From: Sipunculus nudus
Taxonomy: Eukaryota; Annelida; Sipuncula; Golfingiida; Sipunculidae
NCBI GenBank assembly: GCA_026874595.1
Contig: CM049307.1
Location: 57,276,870 to 57,340,869 of the forward strand
Direction of reading: 5' to 3'
DNA: 64,000 nt
Below, one piece after another: positions 12,663 through 25,047 of the stretch (its first letter is position 1; each line of letters opens with the position of its first letter). The notes under the pieces were generated by a model. That model made no database searches and was not told the DNA's origin. It was given only the letters and a program-made list of their open reading frames with translations. The translations under genes and the position numbers were made by a program.

Positions 12663-13542
12663 CTAACAAGAAAAGGAAAACGTAAGAGCAACAATGCAAC
12701 AATATGGGATGTAAATCCACACCAGACGCTCTCCATAAATTATAAGTAATTTGTTTCATAATATATAACCACCTTCTTCATAAATAGAAAGCAATTATTG
12801 TTCTCTGTATGAACTAGCGGGCGATCCTTAAAAATGAAGATTAATTTACTGATAAAACACATGTCAGCGTTATATGTACACTGTATCAGATATAATAACA
12901 AGACATTCAGTCGACGGTTTATTAATAAATGCCTCCCGCTGCGTCGGATTACTTGCCCTTTTTGAGTGAGCAGGGCTGTTATTAATATGACTCTGAGGGA
13001 TGTATGTATTTATCAGTTATGTGCCATGTATTATTACATACTATGGGCCTAAATCACTTACAGGGATATGTCAGCGAGAATCTGCTTAATGTAAGATAAT
13101 CTGAGTTCACATTTGTATTTTATTCCTGATTCGATACGATGATATAATTACAGGTAATTCAACATCCGGTCCAAACCTGTCCAGTGACTGAGATTTCTTT
13201 TTTTCAAATGCAGTGTATTTTTCAATTAAATCCGGAGATAAAAATGTTTAGATTTCCCTCTTTGTCTCTCTTTTACAAAAACACACACACATAATATATA
13301 TACAGAAAGAGAAAAAAATCTGGATTGTTCTTAGGTGTGGACTAAATTTATCAATTGACAGCATCTCACAGCATTCAGTTCTTGAATGCACATTTGTTTA
13401 TTTTAGGTTGTTTTGAGAAAGCAGATCTGAAGATACTTATCAACGAATTTAGAACAATCTTTTGATATTTACCCACTCATAAACACATCAGTAAACATGT
13501 TATATTTAACATATTATTTAATACATTATGTTTATGTTTCAG

Positions 13543-13719
13543 GAAAAGAAGAACATAAAAAATGTCCTACCCACAGCAGCCAGGTTACGGTTACCCACCA
13601 CCACAGGGCGGTTACCCACCCCCACAAGGTGGATATCCTCCCCCGCAACCGGGGTACGGAGCACCACCCCCGCAGAATATGGAGCACACAGTATATCATC
13701 AGCCACAACAACCAACAAT
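13543..13719 (+). CDS. CYSTM-family protein, N-terminal coding exon
   Basis: First coding exon of a CYSTM protein; joined to 18932-19046 it gives 90 residues. An acceptor GTTTATGTTTCAG ends at 13542, then 19 bp of 5' UTR precede ATG at 13562. The donor CAAT/GTAAGTGA is at 13720, leaving two bases of a split codon (phase 2). Residues 1-52 are Pro/Gly/Tyr/Gln-rich with repeats of GGYPPPQ, typical of the flexible N-terminal arm of CYSTM proteins. The ATG is chosen because it starts the PGY-rich frame and lies inside the spliced exon; the other frames across it are shadows. A 5' non-coding exon must exist upstream. This is the only such exon in the window, although three matching last exons are present. 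Confidence 0.85.
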
Positions 13720-14036
13720 GTAAGTGAGATAACCCTACATAATAATACACACAAAATTATATGGTTCTAAGGATTCGCAGATTCCGTTTTATGTGGATCA
13801 TTTATTTGTATTTATTTATTTATTCATTTTGCAAACGGGGAATTCTGGACGGTCTGGACGATGGACTAAATTTTGAGTTCATTATATGCAAAAATTTTAA
13901 GATTCGAAGTGATTTTTTTACTGCTTTGTTTTTTTTGTACCTGTAACTTAACAAATATAAAAAAAAATAAAAAAGACATTCATATACCTTATTTCTTTTA
14001 TCCGCGATAACATGAAACAATGGGTGTTCATTCCTC

Positions 14037-14038
<2 letters not shown>

Positions 14039-14110
<72 letters not shown>
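14039..14110. repeat. (TA)n-(TG)n microsatellite
   Basis: TA run continuing into a short GT run. Confidence 0.95.
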
Positions 14111-14715
14111 TCAAGATGTACTCCCCTGGTTGTTCTCGAAACCATATTCGAAACAGTTATCCTTTTCCTTCGTAAATTGTTTCAAAAGCATTTCTATATG
14201 TTAAATACGTTTATTATCTATGGCATACATTGTCTATCTCTGATTCAAGTTTTCTCGTTTAATTTCTGTTTTGTATTATACCATGTAATCTGTTCTTACC
14301 TGTCTGATTCGTCTTCGTCCTCGTTCATGCCCAAACCTATAGCAATTTTTGCTGGTTTTCTCCTTCATGTATTCCTATCCTTTTTTCTTTAATTAAACTA
14401 GGCGATGTATTGTCCTTGCTCTAATATTTAACTCCAATTCTTGTATTTAGATTACCATCATTTCTTTTTCAATCAGACTACCCTCAAAACTACTTATTGC
14501 CTTTAATAAGTTTCTCTAATGTATTTTTTATTGTTAATCTTTTTATACTTTCTATGTCATTTTGTCAAATAACGTGTCCTCTATTATGTTGGGTTAATAT
14601 GTCTTCATGCTGTGCAAGTTCTTTTTTTCTCTATCGTACAAATAAGTACCTCCTCTCTTCGTGATTGATCATACATATCGTCGATGTCTTGATAAAAAAC
14701 AATTTTTCTACGTCA

Positions 14716-15051
14716 GGCAAAAAAATAAAAGGTATGGTTTTCAAGCACCGCGCACTTCAATATCAACCCCCCGCATTAAACATTTTTATTTTGATTTTCA
14801 ACATAAACTTATCAATTTTGAGCTCCAGCCGCTCTGACGTTTCTTTCAAGAAGACAAAATAATACAATTTTGATTAGATTTCCTTTGTTTTGTAGTGCTT
14901 TTACCTGTTGGTACAAAAAAGGTTATGATCATGCTTTTCCCTGATTATATGACATTTTTATTGAAACATACAAAAAAGGTAAAATAGAAAAATCGCCCAT
15001 CTGCAATGAATTCTGAAAAAGATGCCTGAGAACCAAACCATTTTTTATGCC
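14716..15051 (+). mobile_element. MITE family M1, copy 1
   Basis: 336-bp element with terminal inverted repeats of about 35 bp containing AAAGGTATGGTTTTCAAGCA on the left and, inverted, TGGTTTGGTTCTCAGGCATC on the right. It is homologous throughout to copies at 34838-35170 (same orientation) and 17914-18276 (opposite orientation). There is no coding capacity. Confidence 0.8.
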
Positions 15052-15059
15052 TTACATAT

Positions 15060-16384
15060 TAACTGAAGTAGTTTAATGTTTTGGATTTTCAATTGTCATT
15101 CATTATAATCATTGACCGTTTATCAAAACGAGTAATATAAGATATTTCCAAACAGGATTATAGAGAACAAAAATGATACTATTGATTTTATATATATATA
15201 TATTTCATAGCTGCATTTTGAATTATATTGTCCACCTAATATTTCGTGACTTTTCTTTCAAATTTATTTCGTTTGCCGTTACAAAATAGCTTTCCACAAA
15301 GGTCATTATATGGCGATAAATATGAATAAGTTTGAAAAAAAACATATATTTCGTAAGAACTTGCATAGGTTCAGTCTTTTTTCATGCTGAATTCATTAGT
15401 TGGAATCAATACCTGAGAGAGTAATATTTCGCTATTAGATAATAGTTACATTTGATTTGCCTCTCAGATAAATATAGGTTTAGCTTTAGTGCATTTTTTT
15501 TTAACAAATGATGACAAAAAAGTGGACAGGGGAAGTGGAATGGAGTATAGTTTAATATTGGGTCTGCACTCAATTAAGTTTGACTTTATTTTCGTCCTCC
15601 CGTTCTTCTTCTTGTATTGTCTTTCTTGATCTCGACTTTTAAAGTACACCAATGTGTCACATATTTCTGCTAGTTCACGCAGGTATCCGTTTTTAAATTT
15701 GTATTAAATTTTTATCGATTGTATACCTGTAGTTTATCTTTTCATTCCAGCATATACACGACCTTCATTATCCATTTTTTTTTCACGTGCACTCATTGTT
15801 CTGTATATGATAATCTAACCTTTCTCTGATAGACAATTCCGTTTTGATGCATGTGATATCTTTATACATAACGTGGCATCTAACTATTTACTCTTGTATG
15901 TCTACATTACATACCAGTTAGTTTCACTTAGCGGATAATCACTTTAACGCTTATAAGAAACACTGAGCAGTTACGTAACAAGAATGTCCATGCATGATCT
16001 GATATGTATATAAGGTTGAACAAACATTTTGGCAGCTGTTTTCTCAATCCAAACACTCATCGACCCCTGCTGTTAAGTGCATTAACACCTAATAAATGTG
16101 ACGTAACATATCTTGTTCAAAGTTTTGCTGATTTGTTTACACTTGTCTGCTTGCTTACTTACTGTGCTGTTCTGTGCTTCTCTTAATGTAGACTGAGGTT
16201 CAGTTTAACAGCTGTTGGCCACTGCTTTGCTCTACTACTGCTTCTAATAATACGAATTCAACCCAAATCTTACACATAATATATACTATTTTCTATAAGA
16301 GTAATAGTTTATGATATAAACCTGGTCATTTACAGAGTACGAATTAAATTACCCGCACATAATAAGGCATTACTACTACTACTT

Positions 16385-16415
<31 letters not shown>

Positions 16416-16660
16416 TAACAATAATAATTTATAGTGCACATATTTAACCTGGCCAGTTTGGAATTAATCATGAAAGGATTGGTATTACTTGCACTATTCA
16501 TATTGCATAACTTAAAGGTATATTTATGTATAGGAAAATGAAAAAGGCCAGTATGTACCTGGTACGCATATTGTTTTCGAGATACTACGCTTCAAAGGAT
16601 TAGCCACGGGCTATAATTGAATAATAATCGTTAACACCCTTTAACATTGTATTGGGATAT
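15060..16660. other. Non-coding, part of the CYSTM intron
   Basis: AT-rich; a (AAT)n-like run lies at about 16385-16430. No gene seen. Confidence 0.4.
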
Positions 16661-17012
16661 CTGTATTGGTAATGTCACGCCAAAAGAAAGATGACATTAG
16701 CAGTCGATTGGCACCTCACAGCACGTCTCAATACTGCAGTCTTTCAACTTATCAGACACTTTCATTGCCCAGCGAACTTATCGCTGACTCACTGGCCAAA
16801 CGGTCCCGGTTGCGCGTGGTTGGGTCAGAGGTCAAGGATGGCCTGCTATGGTCCAATCAGAACACGCTGTCTTGGTTCTGAATCCAAGGTTTCATCGTTT
16901 ATGTTATCAAGAATTGATGAAATGCAGCTACTATCATTAAAGGTTTCCATTCATGTATACAATACATTGTAGTGTATTGTTTAAATTATAATCCCGGTCA
17001 GACAAATAAATG

Positions 17013-17229
17013 CAGGAGCGGATCCAGGATTTAGGAAAGGGGGGGGGGGGGTGTCCAACCCAGGAGGACTAATTAAAACCTTGAGAAAAAGGTCCCCAGG
17101 CCCGGATAAGGGGGTCAAGGCCGCAAAACCTTGTCTGAAATTCTTAATTTTAAAAGGTTGCGGAGGATGAAAGGGGGGGGGGGGGTCCGTCCCCTTAATC
17201 ACCCTCCCCCCCCCCCCGATCCGCTTCTG
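17013..17229 (+). mobile_element. hAT-like non-autonomous element with AAATG target duplication
   Basis: Ends CAGGAGCGGATCCAGGATTT and, inverted, CAGAAGCGGATC enclose 217 bp. Perfect 5-bp direct repeats AAATG flank it at 17008-17012 and 17230-17234. The interior (a GGAGGACTAA block and later GGCCGCAAAA) is homologous to the element fragment inside each ~930-bp tandem unit at 41.2-44.0 kb. G-runs lie next to the termini. CAG-GGCG ends occur in hAT-type MITEs, and 5-bp duplications in some hAT lineages; the superfamily call is inferred. Confidence 0.7.
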
Positions 17230-17840
17230 AAATGACAAGTTTTGGTGGCATTAGCAGTTTTCCTATGAAGAAAGAAGGCAGAAAACTTTGTATTTAGCCT
17301 TCTATTACTCTATAAATAGTCTCGTTCTATCACTTAATGTGATAAACTTCATGGTAAAATCGGACCAGTTTCCTACAACGTGAGGTAGGGCATCGTAATC
17401 TTCTGAGATGTATTTTTAGCCGCTTACTATACTGCCAGTCTGATTTGCTCTTAATAACATATGTCCCTGACATCTCAGTGTTACAATAATAACTGCCCTC
17501 AAAGCAGTCCACATATCACCTGTGTTACCAAATACATTTGGAAATCACAACGCCGAAGTATCTATTCTTCCCAGCCATAGGTCAAGTAATGAAACTGAAG
17601 TACTATTTATCTGATATATTGATTCTTGATCGTGGTCAACCGAGGTTGCATCCGAGTAATAACGCCGGAAGCCTAATCCAATTTAAATAAAACCAGTAAC
17701 GTATTATTATAATGCATGGATCTTATTTTCTAATGGCTTATCCTAGTGGGAAGACTACAGATTAAAACGTTTCAACGTGAAGGGGAATTTCAGTAGGCTA
17801 CACGTCCGCCATCTTGGACCTACATCTACAAATTTTCACC

Positions 17841-17922
17841 ATGGCGGACAGGAAGCCGAGAATGACCCCTCCCCCGGAAGTCAATTCTACTCAAAAGGAA
17901 CCCCTTCCAGTTGGGCCAAAAA
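17841..17922 (+). CDS. Candidate first coding exon (MADRKPRM...), product unknown
   Basis: ATG at 17841 has an excellent Kozak context (CACCATGG) and opens a 27-codon frame beginning MADRKPRMTPPPEVNSTQ and ending at a GTAAGG donor at 17923 (phase 1). A CCGCCATCTTGG block about 30 bp upstream matches the YY1-type motif common in 5' UTRs of TATA-less animal genes. The donor lies inside the terminal repeat of MITE copy 17914-18276, so the element either supplied the splice site or inserted into the exon. If the frame is not spliced it runs on to about 18038 with a hydrophobic, low-complexity sequence derived from the MITE. No following exon was identified. I do not recognise the protein; a broken 5' fragment is as likely as a live exon. 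Confidence 0.4.
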
Positions 17923-18276
17923 GTAAGGTTTGGTTCGCAGGCACTTTTTTTCATAACACAATGCGGACGGTCGGGTTTTTTTTTTTTACTTTTAATTTTT
18001 TGTATGTTTCGATAAAAATGTCAAATGATAAGAGATAAACATAATAATAACAGACTTATTTGGCTAAACAAGTAAAAGCACTATACATATAGACAAAGTA
18101 AATTTTATCAAAAGTGTATGGTTTTATATTCTCGAAAGAATTGTTCGAGCGGCTGGAGCTCAAAATTGATAAGTTTCTATTGTAAATAAAAATAAAAAAA
18201 AATGTTTGATGCGGGGGTTAAAATTTTACACGGGCGGTGCCTGAGAACCATACCATATACTTTTTTTGGTTTAGGC
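17914..18276 (-). mobile_element. MITE family M1, copy 2 (inverted)
   Basis: Reverse-orientation copy. The left end GGCCAAAAAGTAAGGTTTGG aligns with the GGCCAAAAAAATAAAAGGTA end of the 34838 copy, and the right end shows GTGCCTGAGAACCATACCAT. The interior shares the GAGCGGCTGGAGCTC block in inverted form. It is more diverged at its edges, with no clear target duplication. Confidence 0.7.
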
Positions 18277-18499
18277 AGTGTGGGACAGGGGTGACTACTT
18301 GTCTCAACTGTCAAACGTTTAAATCAATATTTGTTACATTTCGAGGGAACACCTTCACATGCGTATGCTTAAAAAATACTATTTATTCCATGACGCACTT
18401 ACCGAAAAGAACACACATTCATGTTGTTTGCCCTAAAACAATTCTTATTCAACGTAATCGAACGGACTTCACTACTCGCTTTACCATATTTATAACTAC

Positions 18500-18600
18500 G
18501 CCATATGCCGGTGCTTCAGATTATGACGCCCACAGACCCTGACCAGGAGAGTCAAGCATAGGCTCGTGAGTTCGATTCTGCGCAGTCTGACCGATGATTT
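18500..18600 (+). mobile_element. SINE-like fragment
   Basis: A B-box-like GAGTTCGATTCTG at about 18568-18580 follows a plausible tRNA-like head. Only a short stretch is recognisable. Confidence 0.3.
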
Positions 18601-18931
18601 CAAGACATCTTCTTCAAATCAAATCTTGTGCACGCTCTTCTTTCACTTCTCTCTTTCACTGCATGCGATGCTTTCTTTATCCTGGAAGGAATAGGATTTT
18701 CTTGCGTATATGTTCTCTGTCTCTGGAGTATGCGGAGTTGAATAAATTATTGGACCGATGGAACTACTGCTTCTACCAGGAGTTATGTGAATGACCTTAT
18801 GTTCCATTTTTTTAAGTTTATTCTCTTTAATACTCAATAAAATGCACAAGTGCACATGCCACACATGTTGACATGTTTTTGAATGTGATATGAAGGATGC
18901 ATTACCATAAACATTATAATTGTCCTATCAG

Positions 18932-19046
18932 TGTCGTGGTCGACAACAACGCCGCCCAGCGGGCTGCAGAGCAACAACAAAACGACGATATGTGCTGCTG
19001 CCTGGCGTGCATGTGGACTTATATATGTTGCTGCCTAATGGACTAG
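18932..19046 (+). CDS. CYSTM-family protein, C-terminal exon
   Basis: Second coding exon of the gene beginning at 13562. Acceptor TGTCCTATCAG ends at 18931; the first base T completes ATT (residue 53), then 37 codons run to TAG at 19044-19046. Residues 54-73 are hydrophobic/acidic (VVVDNNAAQRAAEQQQNDDM). Residues 74-90 form the cysteine-rich tail CCCLACMWTYICCCLMD, with seven cysteines around an aromatic core, the hallmark of the CYSTM module that inserts in or associates with membranes. The 90-residue total is normal for the family. AATAAA at 19467-19472 is a plausible polyadenylation signal. Confidence 0.85.
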
Positions 19047-19218
19047 CTACGGGAGAACGTACAGCAGGGGAAGACGTGGAGACTTATAAACTTGTGCATA
19101 GAGAAACGGGATATCGAATGGCGCGCTTTAGTTCGTTCCCCAAAAGAACTATCAAGAGGTGGACAGTGATATTAATGAAATTCTCTTAATTCTGTTCAAT
19201 ATTATACCTCAACACAAC

Positions 19219-19405
19219 TACAGTGAAACCCCACAATTTAGACCACCTAAGGGACTGACCAAAGTGGTCGTAATTTGGGGGTGGTCGTATTTGTGAAACT
19301 CTGAGTTACCTGGATCGTATAAACGGGGCCACGAAAAGAGGTCTTAATTGTCGGGGTGGTCGCAGTTGCGGGGTGGCCGCAAGGCGGGGATCAATGTACT
19401 GTGGT
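19219..19405. repeat. TACAGTGAAACC-type repeat in the CYSTM 3' region
   Basis: Begins TACAGTGAAACCCCACAATT and contains several GGTGGTCGTA/GGGTGGTCGCA blocks, ending near CAATGTACTG. It resembles the element at 8031. It lies between the CYSTM stop and the candidate polyadenylation signal, so it would be transcribed in the 3' UTR. Confidence 0.4.
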
Positions 19406-19466
19406 TCCCTTTTGTTCGCGTAATCAAACTTGATGAATGAAATAATGAATAATATATGATAATGAA

Positions 19467-19472
19467 AATAAA
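19467..19472 (+). terminator. Candidate polyadenylation signal AATAAA
   Basis: First AATAAA downstream of the CYSTM stop codon at 19046; a second occurs at about 19482. Confidence 0.4.
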
Positions 19473-19499
19473 ACCATTGTGAATAAAGGGACCTCACGT

Positions 19500-21185
19500 C
19501 AAAGACCAGTTGAAAGAGAATATATTGATACGATAAACAGTAATAGAACTTGTATGTTACCCGAAACCAAATATGTCTATTATAAATTATTTCAGATCTT
19601 TCAAATCATCTGCAAATAAAAAGCAATTTCCACATGTCCATTTCTTAAGAATTTGCGCATATATTATTTAATATAATTCATCAAGTAATGGATGTGCTCT
19701 GTATAGGTATTATATGATTAGATTGCGAATATGGAACCTTCTACATATATTTAGCCTTTGGTGGGACGGACTAAAAGTGCAGGATTAATGAGCTGAGCAG
19801 CCTGTTTCGTTAAATAGAGCTTCATTGCGATTCAACATGTATATTTTCATATTACATTTTTTCTGTTAAATTTTCATACATGCGAAAACATAAAAGAAAT
19901 ATAAGAAATAAAATAAGCGTTAAGTAAAAACATGTATATGCTTCAGCTATTTGAATAATCATAAGTAATATGAAAACGAAGTACTCTGTGTAAGCTGTGC
20001 AAAACCTTGTTCAAAGTTCGGCATCTGTTGACAGTGATATATCAACAAATACAAATATGTTTCCATTGACACCTAATGTAATATATGTTGTTGCATATAC
20101 AGAATTCATTTCTTCGTCTGTAATTTATAGAAATATTTGATAAATTAAGTAGCTTACAACGGGAATAAATAAATAGAAAAGGTTGTGCCATTGTACCACA
20201 AAATATAATGCTTAACATGTTACCATTGATGAATGCCCATACCATTTCGTGAAATATGTAATTTTCTTTTTGTGACGTATTTGTTTATATATAAATGGGC
20301 CACTAAATAATAATACATTAACCCTTGATGCATAATACTTCATTGCCTGGAGTAATCTTTATTTATATGAGGCTGTAAAAGAGATGCATTTTGTAGAATA
20401 GTTAAGGTTTAGGATAGAATCCCATTCGTACTTTTTCTCTGTCTCTGCCTATGATATCTTAACAAACAACAAAGAAGCATTGAGTCTGGTGTATAACACA
20501 CACTAAAAAACGAGGCAAGAATATAGATTAAAAGTTAGAGAACTTTCAGATGAATTCAGATTCAAAGGAACATACAGTTAGTCAAAATAACCATATTTAA
20601 TTTGTAATAACTGGCCAAAGAGAATGAGGATTACTACAGTACATTATTTGGTGGAGGTTAGTTTACTGAAGCAGAAATAGTTGTTTCTAACACTCGCATA
20701 ATCCTATACTCATTCGGTATAATACAAATCTTTCCTAATAGTTAGCACAAACTCACAATTCTCTATGTATTAATATAGACTCACCGTTCTCCCTGTATTT
20801 TCAGGAGTTACTCGAAACCAAGAATTATTTCATAACATATTTACAGTGATATATTGTGAATCAAGCCATGCACTTGTATTCTGTTTGTTATTTATGTAAC
20901 CAGGTCTCTGTTGTAAATATATCCATGTGCCTTATGTTGTTTTATGTGTGATTTTGTTGCAAATGCAGGTGAATGGTTTGATTTAAATGACTTTGTAGTT
21001 TCCCCATCAGTGGACCTAGTTCAATCAGAATATTGATGAACCTGTGTAAATAAACCTCGCCTCATTGTAGGCCTAGCAAATAATTATAAACCTAAAGAGA
21101 ATAAAATGTAAGTAAACTAAAAATCTATATTCTAAGGAATGCAAGCCTCCGCTATGTGTTGTCCCCATAGTCGGATGCTCCAACA
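19500..21185. other. No gene seen
   Basis: AT-rich sequence without supported frames, splice-bounded exons or clear repeats. Confidence 0.4.
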
Positions 21186-21189
21186 ACCG

Positions 21190-21480
21190 TGATTTTATTC
21201 ACCTATTCGGCCCAAATCCCCAGGTTCATTCATGTAAAAATGACTTTACATTTATAAATATTCTTTGATGACTTTCCTGAATCCGCATCATGTGCCGCAT
21301 CTTCACCAAGTCCAGTCGATCCTTCATTGACCCTTTCCCGAAATGACCTGAAAAGTTCATGCGATTCCGTTCATGACTGCTTAAATTATGTTGTGAACAA
21401 ACCACAAATACACGCATGAACGGAGATGAAAGCATACCCTCCTGGCGGTGGCAACCATATGACGCAGTTTGTTGTTTTGG
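21190..21480 (+). repeat. Dispersed repeat, copy 2 (LINE/SINE 3'-end-like)
   Basis: Homologous to 44510-44770 across CGGCCCAAATCCCCAGG, AAATATTCTTTGATGAC, a CCCGAAATG...CCTGAAAA block and a tail with GTTGTGAACAAAC and CTCCTGGCGGTGGCAA. The shorter copy is at 4445. Confidence 0.65.
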
Positions 21481-21484
21481 CGTT

Positions 21485-23095
21485 GGATTTCGGTGCAAAA
21501 GGTCTTCGACGCGAACCGCGCCTGTACCCTAATGGCATAATGGTAAAATCTCAACAGAACCTCAGTGATTTATTCCTATGTCCCAGCAAAGTCTGATTTC
21601 GTCCTTACCCCTTGCATATAAGACCTGAAATCCGGAAGGCAGAAATGTAACATAACATGTTATTCGTAAGATTACCCTTTACCTCGATCAATATACAGTG
21701 CCAACAACTTAAAAAGAAATGATTTTAATTGAATTGAAAATTTAGTAATAATTATTGAGACAGTAAGAATAAACTCTATGAGCCCCTCCTGACAAGAATA
21801 AATCATTGCAAAGAATCCGACTATATATAACACGTAAGACTGGCCTACATATCTGCCGAAAGCCGGATTAGGTTTATCAGTCACGTGAACAATGTTATAT
21901 TTGCCTGAAGTCTATGCTTGGGAAGATCAGTGACATTCGCATTTATATTTCAGAAGGGTACTTTAGCGATCATGCCATGGTACAACAGTAACATTAATGT
22001 ATGGGTCAATTGGGCATACAAAGAGATAATGGCAGCAGTGCTTCTTTTTGAATAAAATAATATGATAGAATCTTTTGAAGATATTTTCTGAAATAGTGAC
22101 ATAGTTTTCCAAGAGAAAAGGAAACAAGTTATAATCAACCTGAAAAGCCGTTTCGATTTCGAACACAGAAGTTGGCGTAAGTTAAATACAATCACACTGT
22201 TAATTAGGTGTGATTTGGGTTCATATGTTTCCATGTTAATAATGAAAACAAAAGAACAAATCGTAATACTGATTATTAATAAGGCGCTGCACATGATTTT
22301 TTTCTCAAGTTACCAAGCTGAGACATTTATTTACCTTTATGAAATCCAGTGTGAGGAAAGTGTTTCCTTCGTCACGTTCCCCCTAGATTGTGTACCAGCA
22401 TCATGAAGAGTAAATCTGCTAAAAAAGATACGCTTGTTCTGGAGTACTCGCCATTGAAAACAGACACAGCAAAGGATTTCCTGTTCAGTATTTAGAAAAA
22501 GTCTTGATTGCAGATCAAATTCGACCATCCTTTGGTTTTATAAGTCCGAATATTGATACAATCAACTGAAAGTTCATTAAATAAGAGCCATTTAATGAAC
22601 GAATGCAGTAAACACAGAGACCCGGTTAAAAAAAAAGAGTATGGGCGGAGATACCTTTCGCCTAATGAAAAGAAAAACAAGGACAGATATCCTGTTGACT
22701 TAAGCGAAAGACACCCCATTGGTTATAAGGATATAGATGATGTTCCGAGTCCCTTAATTATTAATATATATTACTTGTATATCTTATATTATATCATAGC
22801 TGGTTTAGAAACATAATACTTTATTTTCTATAATCTTATATGAAATTGTAATAAATTTGAAATGTGTCATAATGACACTAAAAATGTATGTATATATTTA
22901 TATATATTTTTATATATTTATATATATATATATTTATCTATACATGTTTATAAATATGCGTGTGTGTGCCATCCTCCACCCTGGAAGATAAATTGCCGCC
23001 ACTGCAGATCCTTTTTGCCCCGGGATAATCATGTTCCTCAGCCACGTCACGATTTTCGTAATTGAAATGGAATTCTGCAGATATAATACAGAAGC
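21485..23095. other. No gene seen
   Basis: AT-rich with overlapping spurious frames on both strands and a TA/TATTTA-rich patch at 22885-22945. None has domain or splice support. Confidence 0.4.
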
Positions 23096-23374
23096 TTGTA
23101 AAGACAGTTTTGAAAATAGAGGCGGTTTCCTCCACCAAAAATTTAAAAAAAAGGGAACTAATAGACAGAAACCCGTCTGGCTGATGGAAAATGAAACAAA
23201 AAAGGGACATGGATTACGCTGGCTGATTGTAAAGACAGTTTTGAGAGAGGGAGGGAAAATCGAAAAAAGAATATGGATAAATGTCCCCATGGTTGATGAT
23301 TATGTTGTTAATTTGAGCTGGTTTTTATATCAGTTTGGTTGACCGAGATTCTGAAGACGATTGAAAAGAGTGTA
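23095..23374. repeat. Degenerate 49-bp minisatellite monomers, left of the LINE
   Basis: Several blocks resemble the 49-bp array on the other side of the LINE: ATATGGATAAATGTCCCCAT with GGTTGATGA, and GACCGAGATTCTGAAGACGA then AAAAGAGTGTATGG, which resembles GACGGAGATTCTGATCATTG at 30521. TGTAAAGACAGTTTTGA is also repeated at 23095 and 23226. Confidence 0.45.
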
Positions 23375-23663
23375 TGGTGGTGTTGTTGTAGTTGTTGTAG
23401 TAACCTTTTTTTCCTCCACTGAGCGGAGAATCAACAATTTACAATGATATAACATTAGATGAAAGTTCAATACAATATTACACAAAAAATACATATATAT
23501 AAAATAAAACATGTGCAACCTTCACTGATAAATGCACTTTGTTACATACACACTTTTTTGTTTACACACACGTTCTAATGAATTCCAAGGTATAAAAACC
23601 TTCCAATTAAACAAGTTTCATATGTTGTAGACATTCTATTGTGTCCTTCGCATTGAAAATCAG

Positions 23664-24218
23664 TTAAACAGATTCATACAAAAGCACAATATTTTGTTCA
23701 TGTGCAAATTCACATACAGGTCTTCCTAACATATGTGAAAACATTTCGTCATCCGTGATATTATTGAAATAAGCACTGATTTCCACATTAAAAGTATCAG
23801 TTACAAAGTCAAAGAATTCATCTCTGTCTGCAGCGGTGCTGTAACAACCAAGAACGGCGTGACTGTAAATTTCCTCTACCATAAATCCACAAAAGGAACA
23901 GAGAATCACAATATCTTTAAGACAATCTATTGTTACAACAATTTTCGCTACATAATTGAATAAACCAAGAGAATGAGGGACCTCTTTCGAGGCTTGCCAT
24001 AGCAGTGACTGATGAAAACATCCGTCCATAATATTATTGTACACTATAAAGTCAGTGTCAGTACATACACGATAATAATAATTGATTTCTTCTTTTTCTA
24101 CAACCGATTTAATCACAGCTCTTTTCCACAATGCTTTTGAGGGTATAGGGACATCTCTAAAATAAAGATAATGTCTTGTCAAAAAGACCATATTTTTGTA
24201 ACAACAAAATAATATCAA
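23664..24218 (-). pseudogene. LINE ORF2, C-terminal segment with CCHC motif
   Basis: Open frame of 184 codons continuing the reverse transcriptase protein after a frame break at about 24165 (sequence from about residue 19, YFRDVPIPSKALWKRAV, is the true continuation). Residues 107-125 (CSFCGFMVEEIYSHAVLGC) form a C-x2-C-x9-H-x4-C pattern, as in the C-terminal nucleic-acid-binding domain of several LINE clades. Stop at 23664-23666. Confidence 0.65.
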
Positions 24219-24996
24219 ATATATAACCGGAACGGAAAGAATTTTGGTTCAGTAAAATAACATTCAGCTTAAAAAAGAAGATCTGATAACATGGATGAAG
24301 CGGACTTAATTGGCATAATCTGTGAAAGAAAAGTAATTTACTTTTATGAATGAAAGCACGCAACCGCGGCATACCTAGCATTGATATAACTTTGTCTGAA
24401 CGTATCCAGGTGGGAAAATTTTGGATTGATTTTAAACAGAATCTATGCATACGTTCCAGAGCTAAATAATCACTCTCGCGCAAATTATGCCACAGTTCGC
24501 ACCCGTACAGTGCACGTGGGATAACCATGCCGTTATACAGACTGGAACAAGTATGAGGATTTAAACCGTTTGGACGAACACCAGCTCCCGCCAGTGAAAG
24601 GAGCGTACCCCTGCCTTTGTTACAGGAATCTTTTGTGCGATCATCTGGTTTGAAGAGATCATGCAAAATTACACCAAGGTGTTTTTGAGTGCGGACATTC
24701 GCTAATACAGAGTTTCCAAGTTGGAACCTGTAATTATTTTTTATTCTATTTCTCTTTTCATTAAATATCATGATTGATGTTTTATCGGTATTGTACAAAA
24801 ACCTCCATTTACAACTATATGAGTAACATATATCTAGCATCCGTTGTAGGGCAGTGGGTGATATGGCCACAAGAGAAACATCATCGGCCTGAGTCGGTGA
24901 TCCTACATAAGTTTCGGCTACATGTGCACCAAAACCACTCTGTCGAAGTTCTTTAAGCAAATCGTCAAGATATATATAGAAACGGCGACAATACAC
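24157..24996 (-). pseudogene. LINE ORF2, reverse transcriptase palm/thumb segment
   Basis: Open 279-codon segment. Residues 36-42 (QADDVSL) are the catalytic motif C with the DD pair; the region before it (IYLDDLLKELRQSGFG, residues 8-23) is typical of LINE reverse transcriptases. Downstream, KHLGVILHD fits motif D/E and the thumb region, followed by ALYGCELW and LERMHRFCLK, hallmarks of the LINE connector. The first seven codons are out of frame with the real upstream protein, because a small deletion in the TATATA stretch near 24980 separates it from the preceding segment. Confidence 0.75.
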
Positions 24997-25047
24997 CTCC
25001 TTGCCTGACAGACTGACAAATTTTAAACCATCTACTTCTTACTTCAT

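Larger units (their letters stand above)
13720..18931 (+). other. Intron of the complete CYSTM gene
   Basis: The 5.2 kb between GTAAGT and TGTCCTATCAG separates the two coding exons in matching phase. It contains a (TA)n/(TG)n microsatellite (14039-14110), two copies of a MITE family in opposite orientation, a 217-bp hAT-like element, a SINE-like fragment and a separate candidate first exon at 17841. Confidence 0.7.

Noticed and set aside
12366-12759. Overlapping frames rich in Ile-Tyr
   Set aside because: Translation of a (TA)n microsatellite.
13532-13770. Three alternative frames across the CYSTM first exon
   Set aside because: Only the frame from 13562 has the PGY repeats and matches the phase of the last exon.
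22934-23342. Overlapping 90-118-codon frames on both strands
   Set aside because: No domain, no splice context, and the region contains degenerate minisatellite-like repeats.
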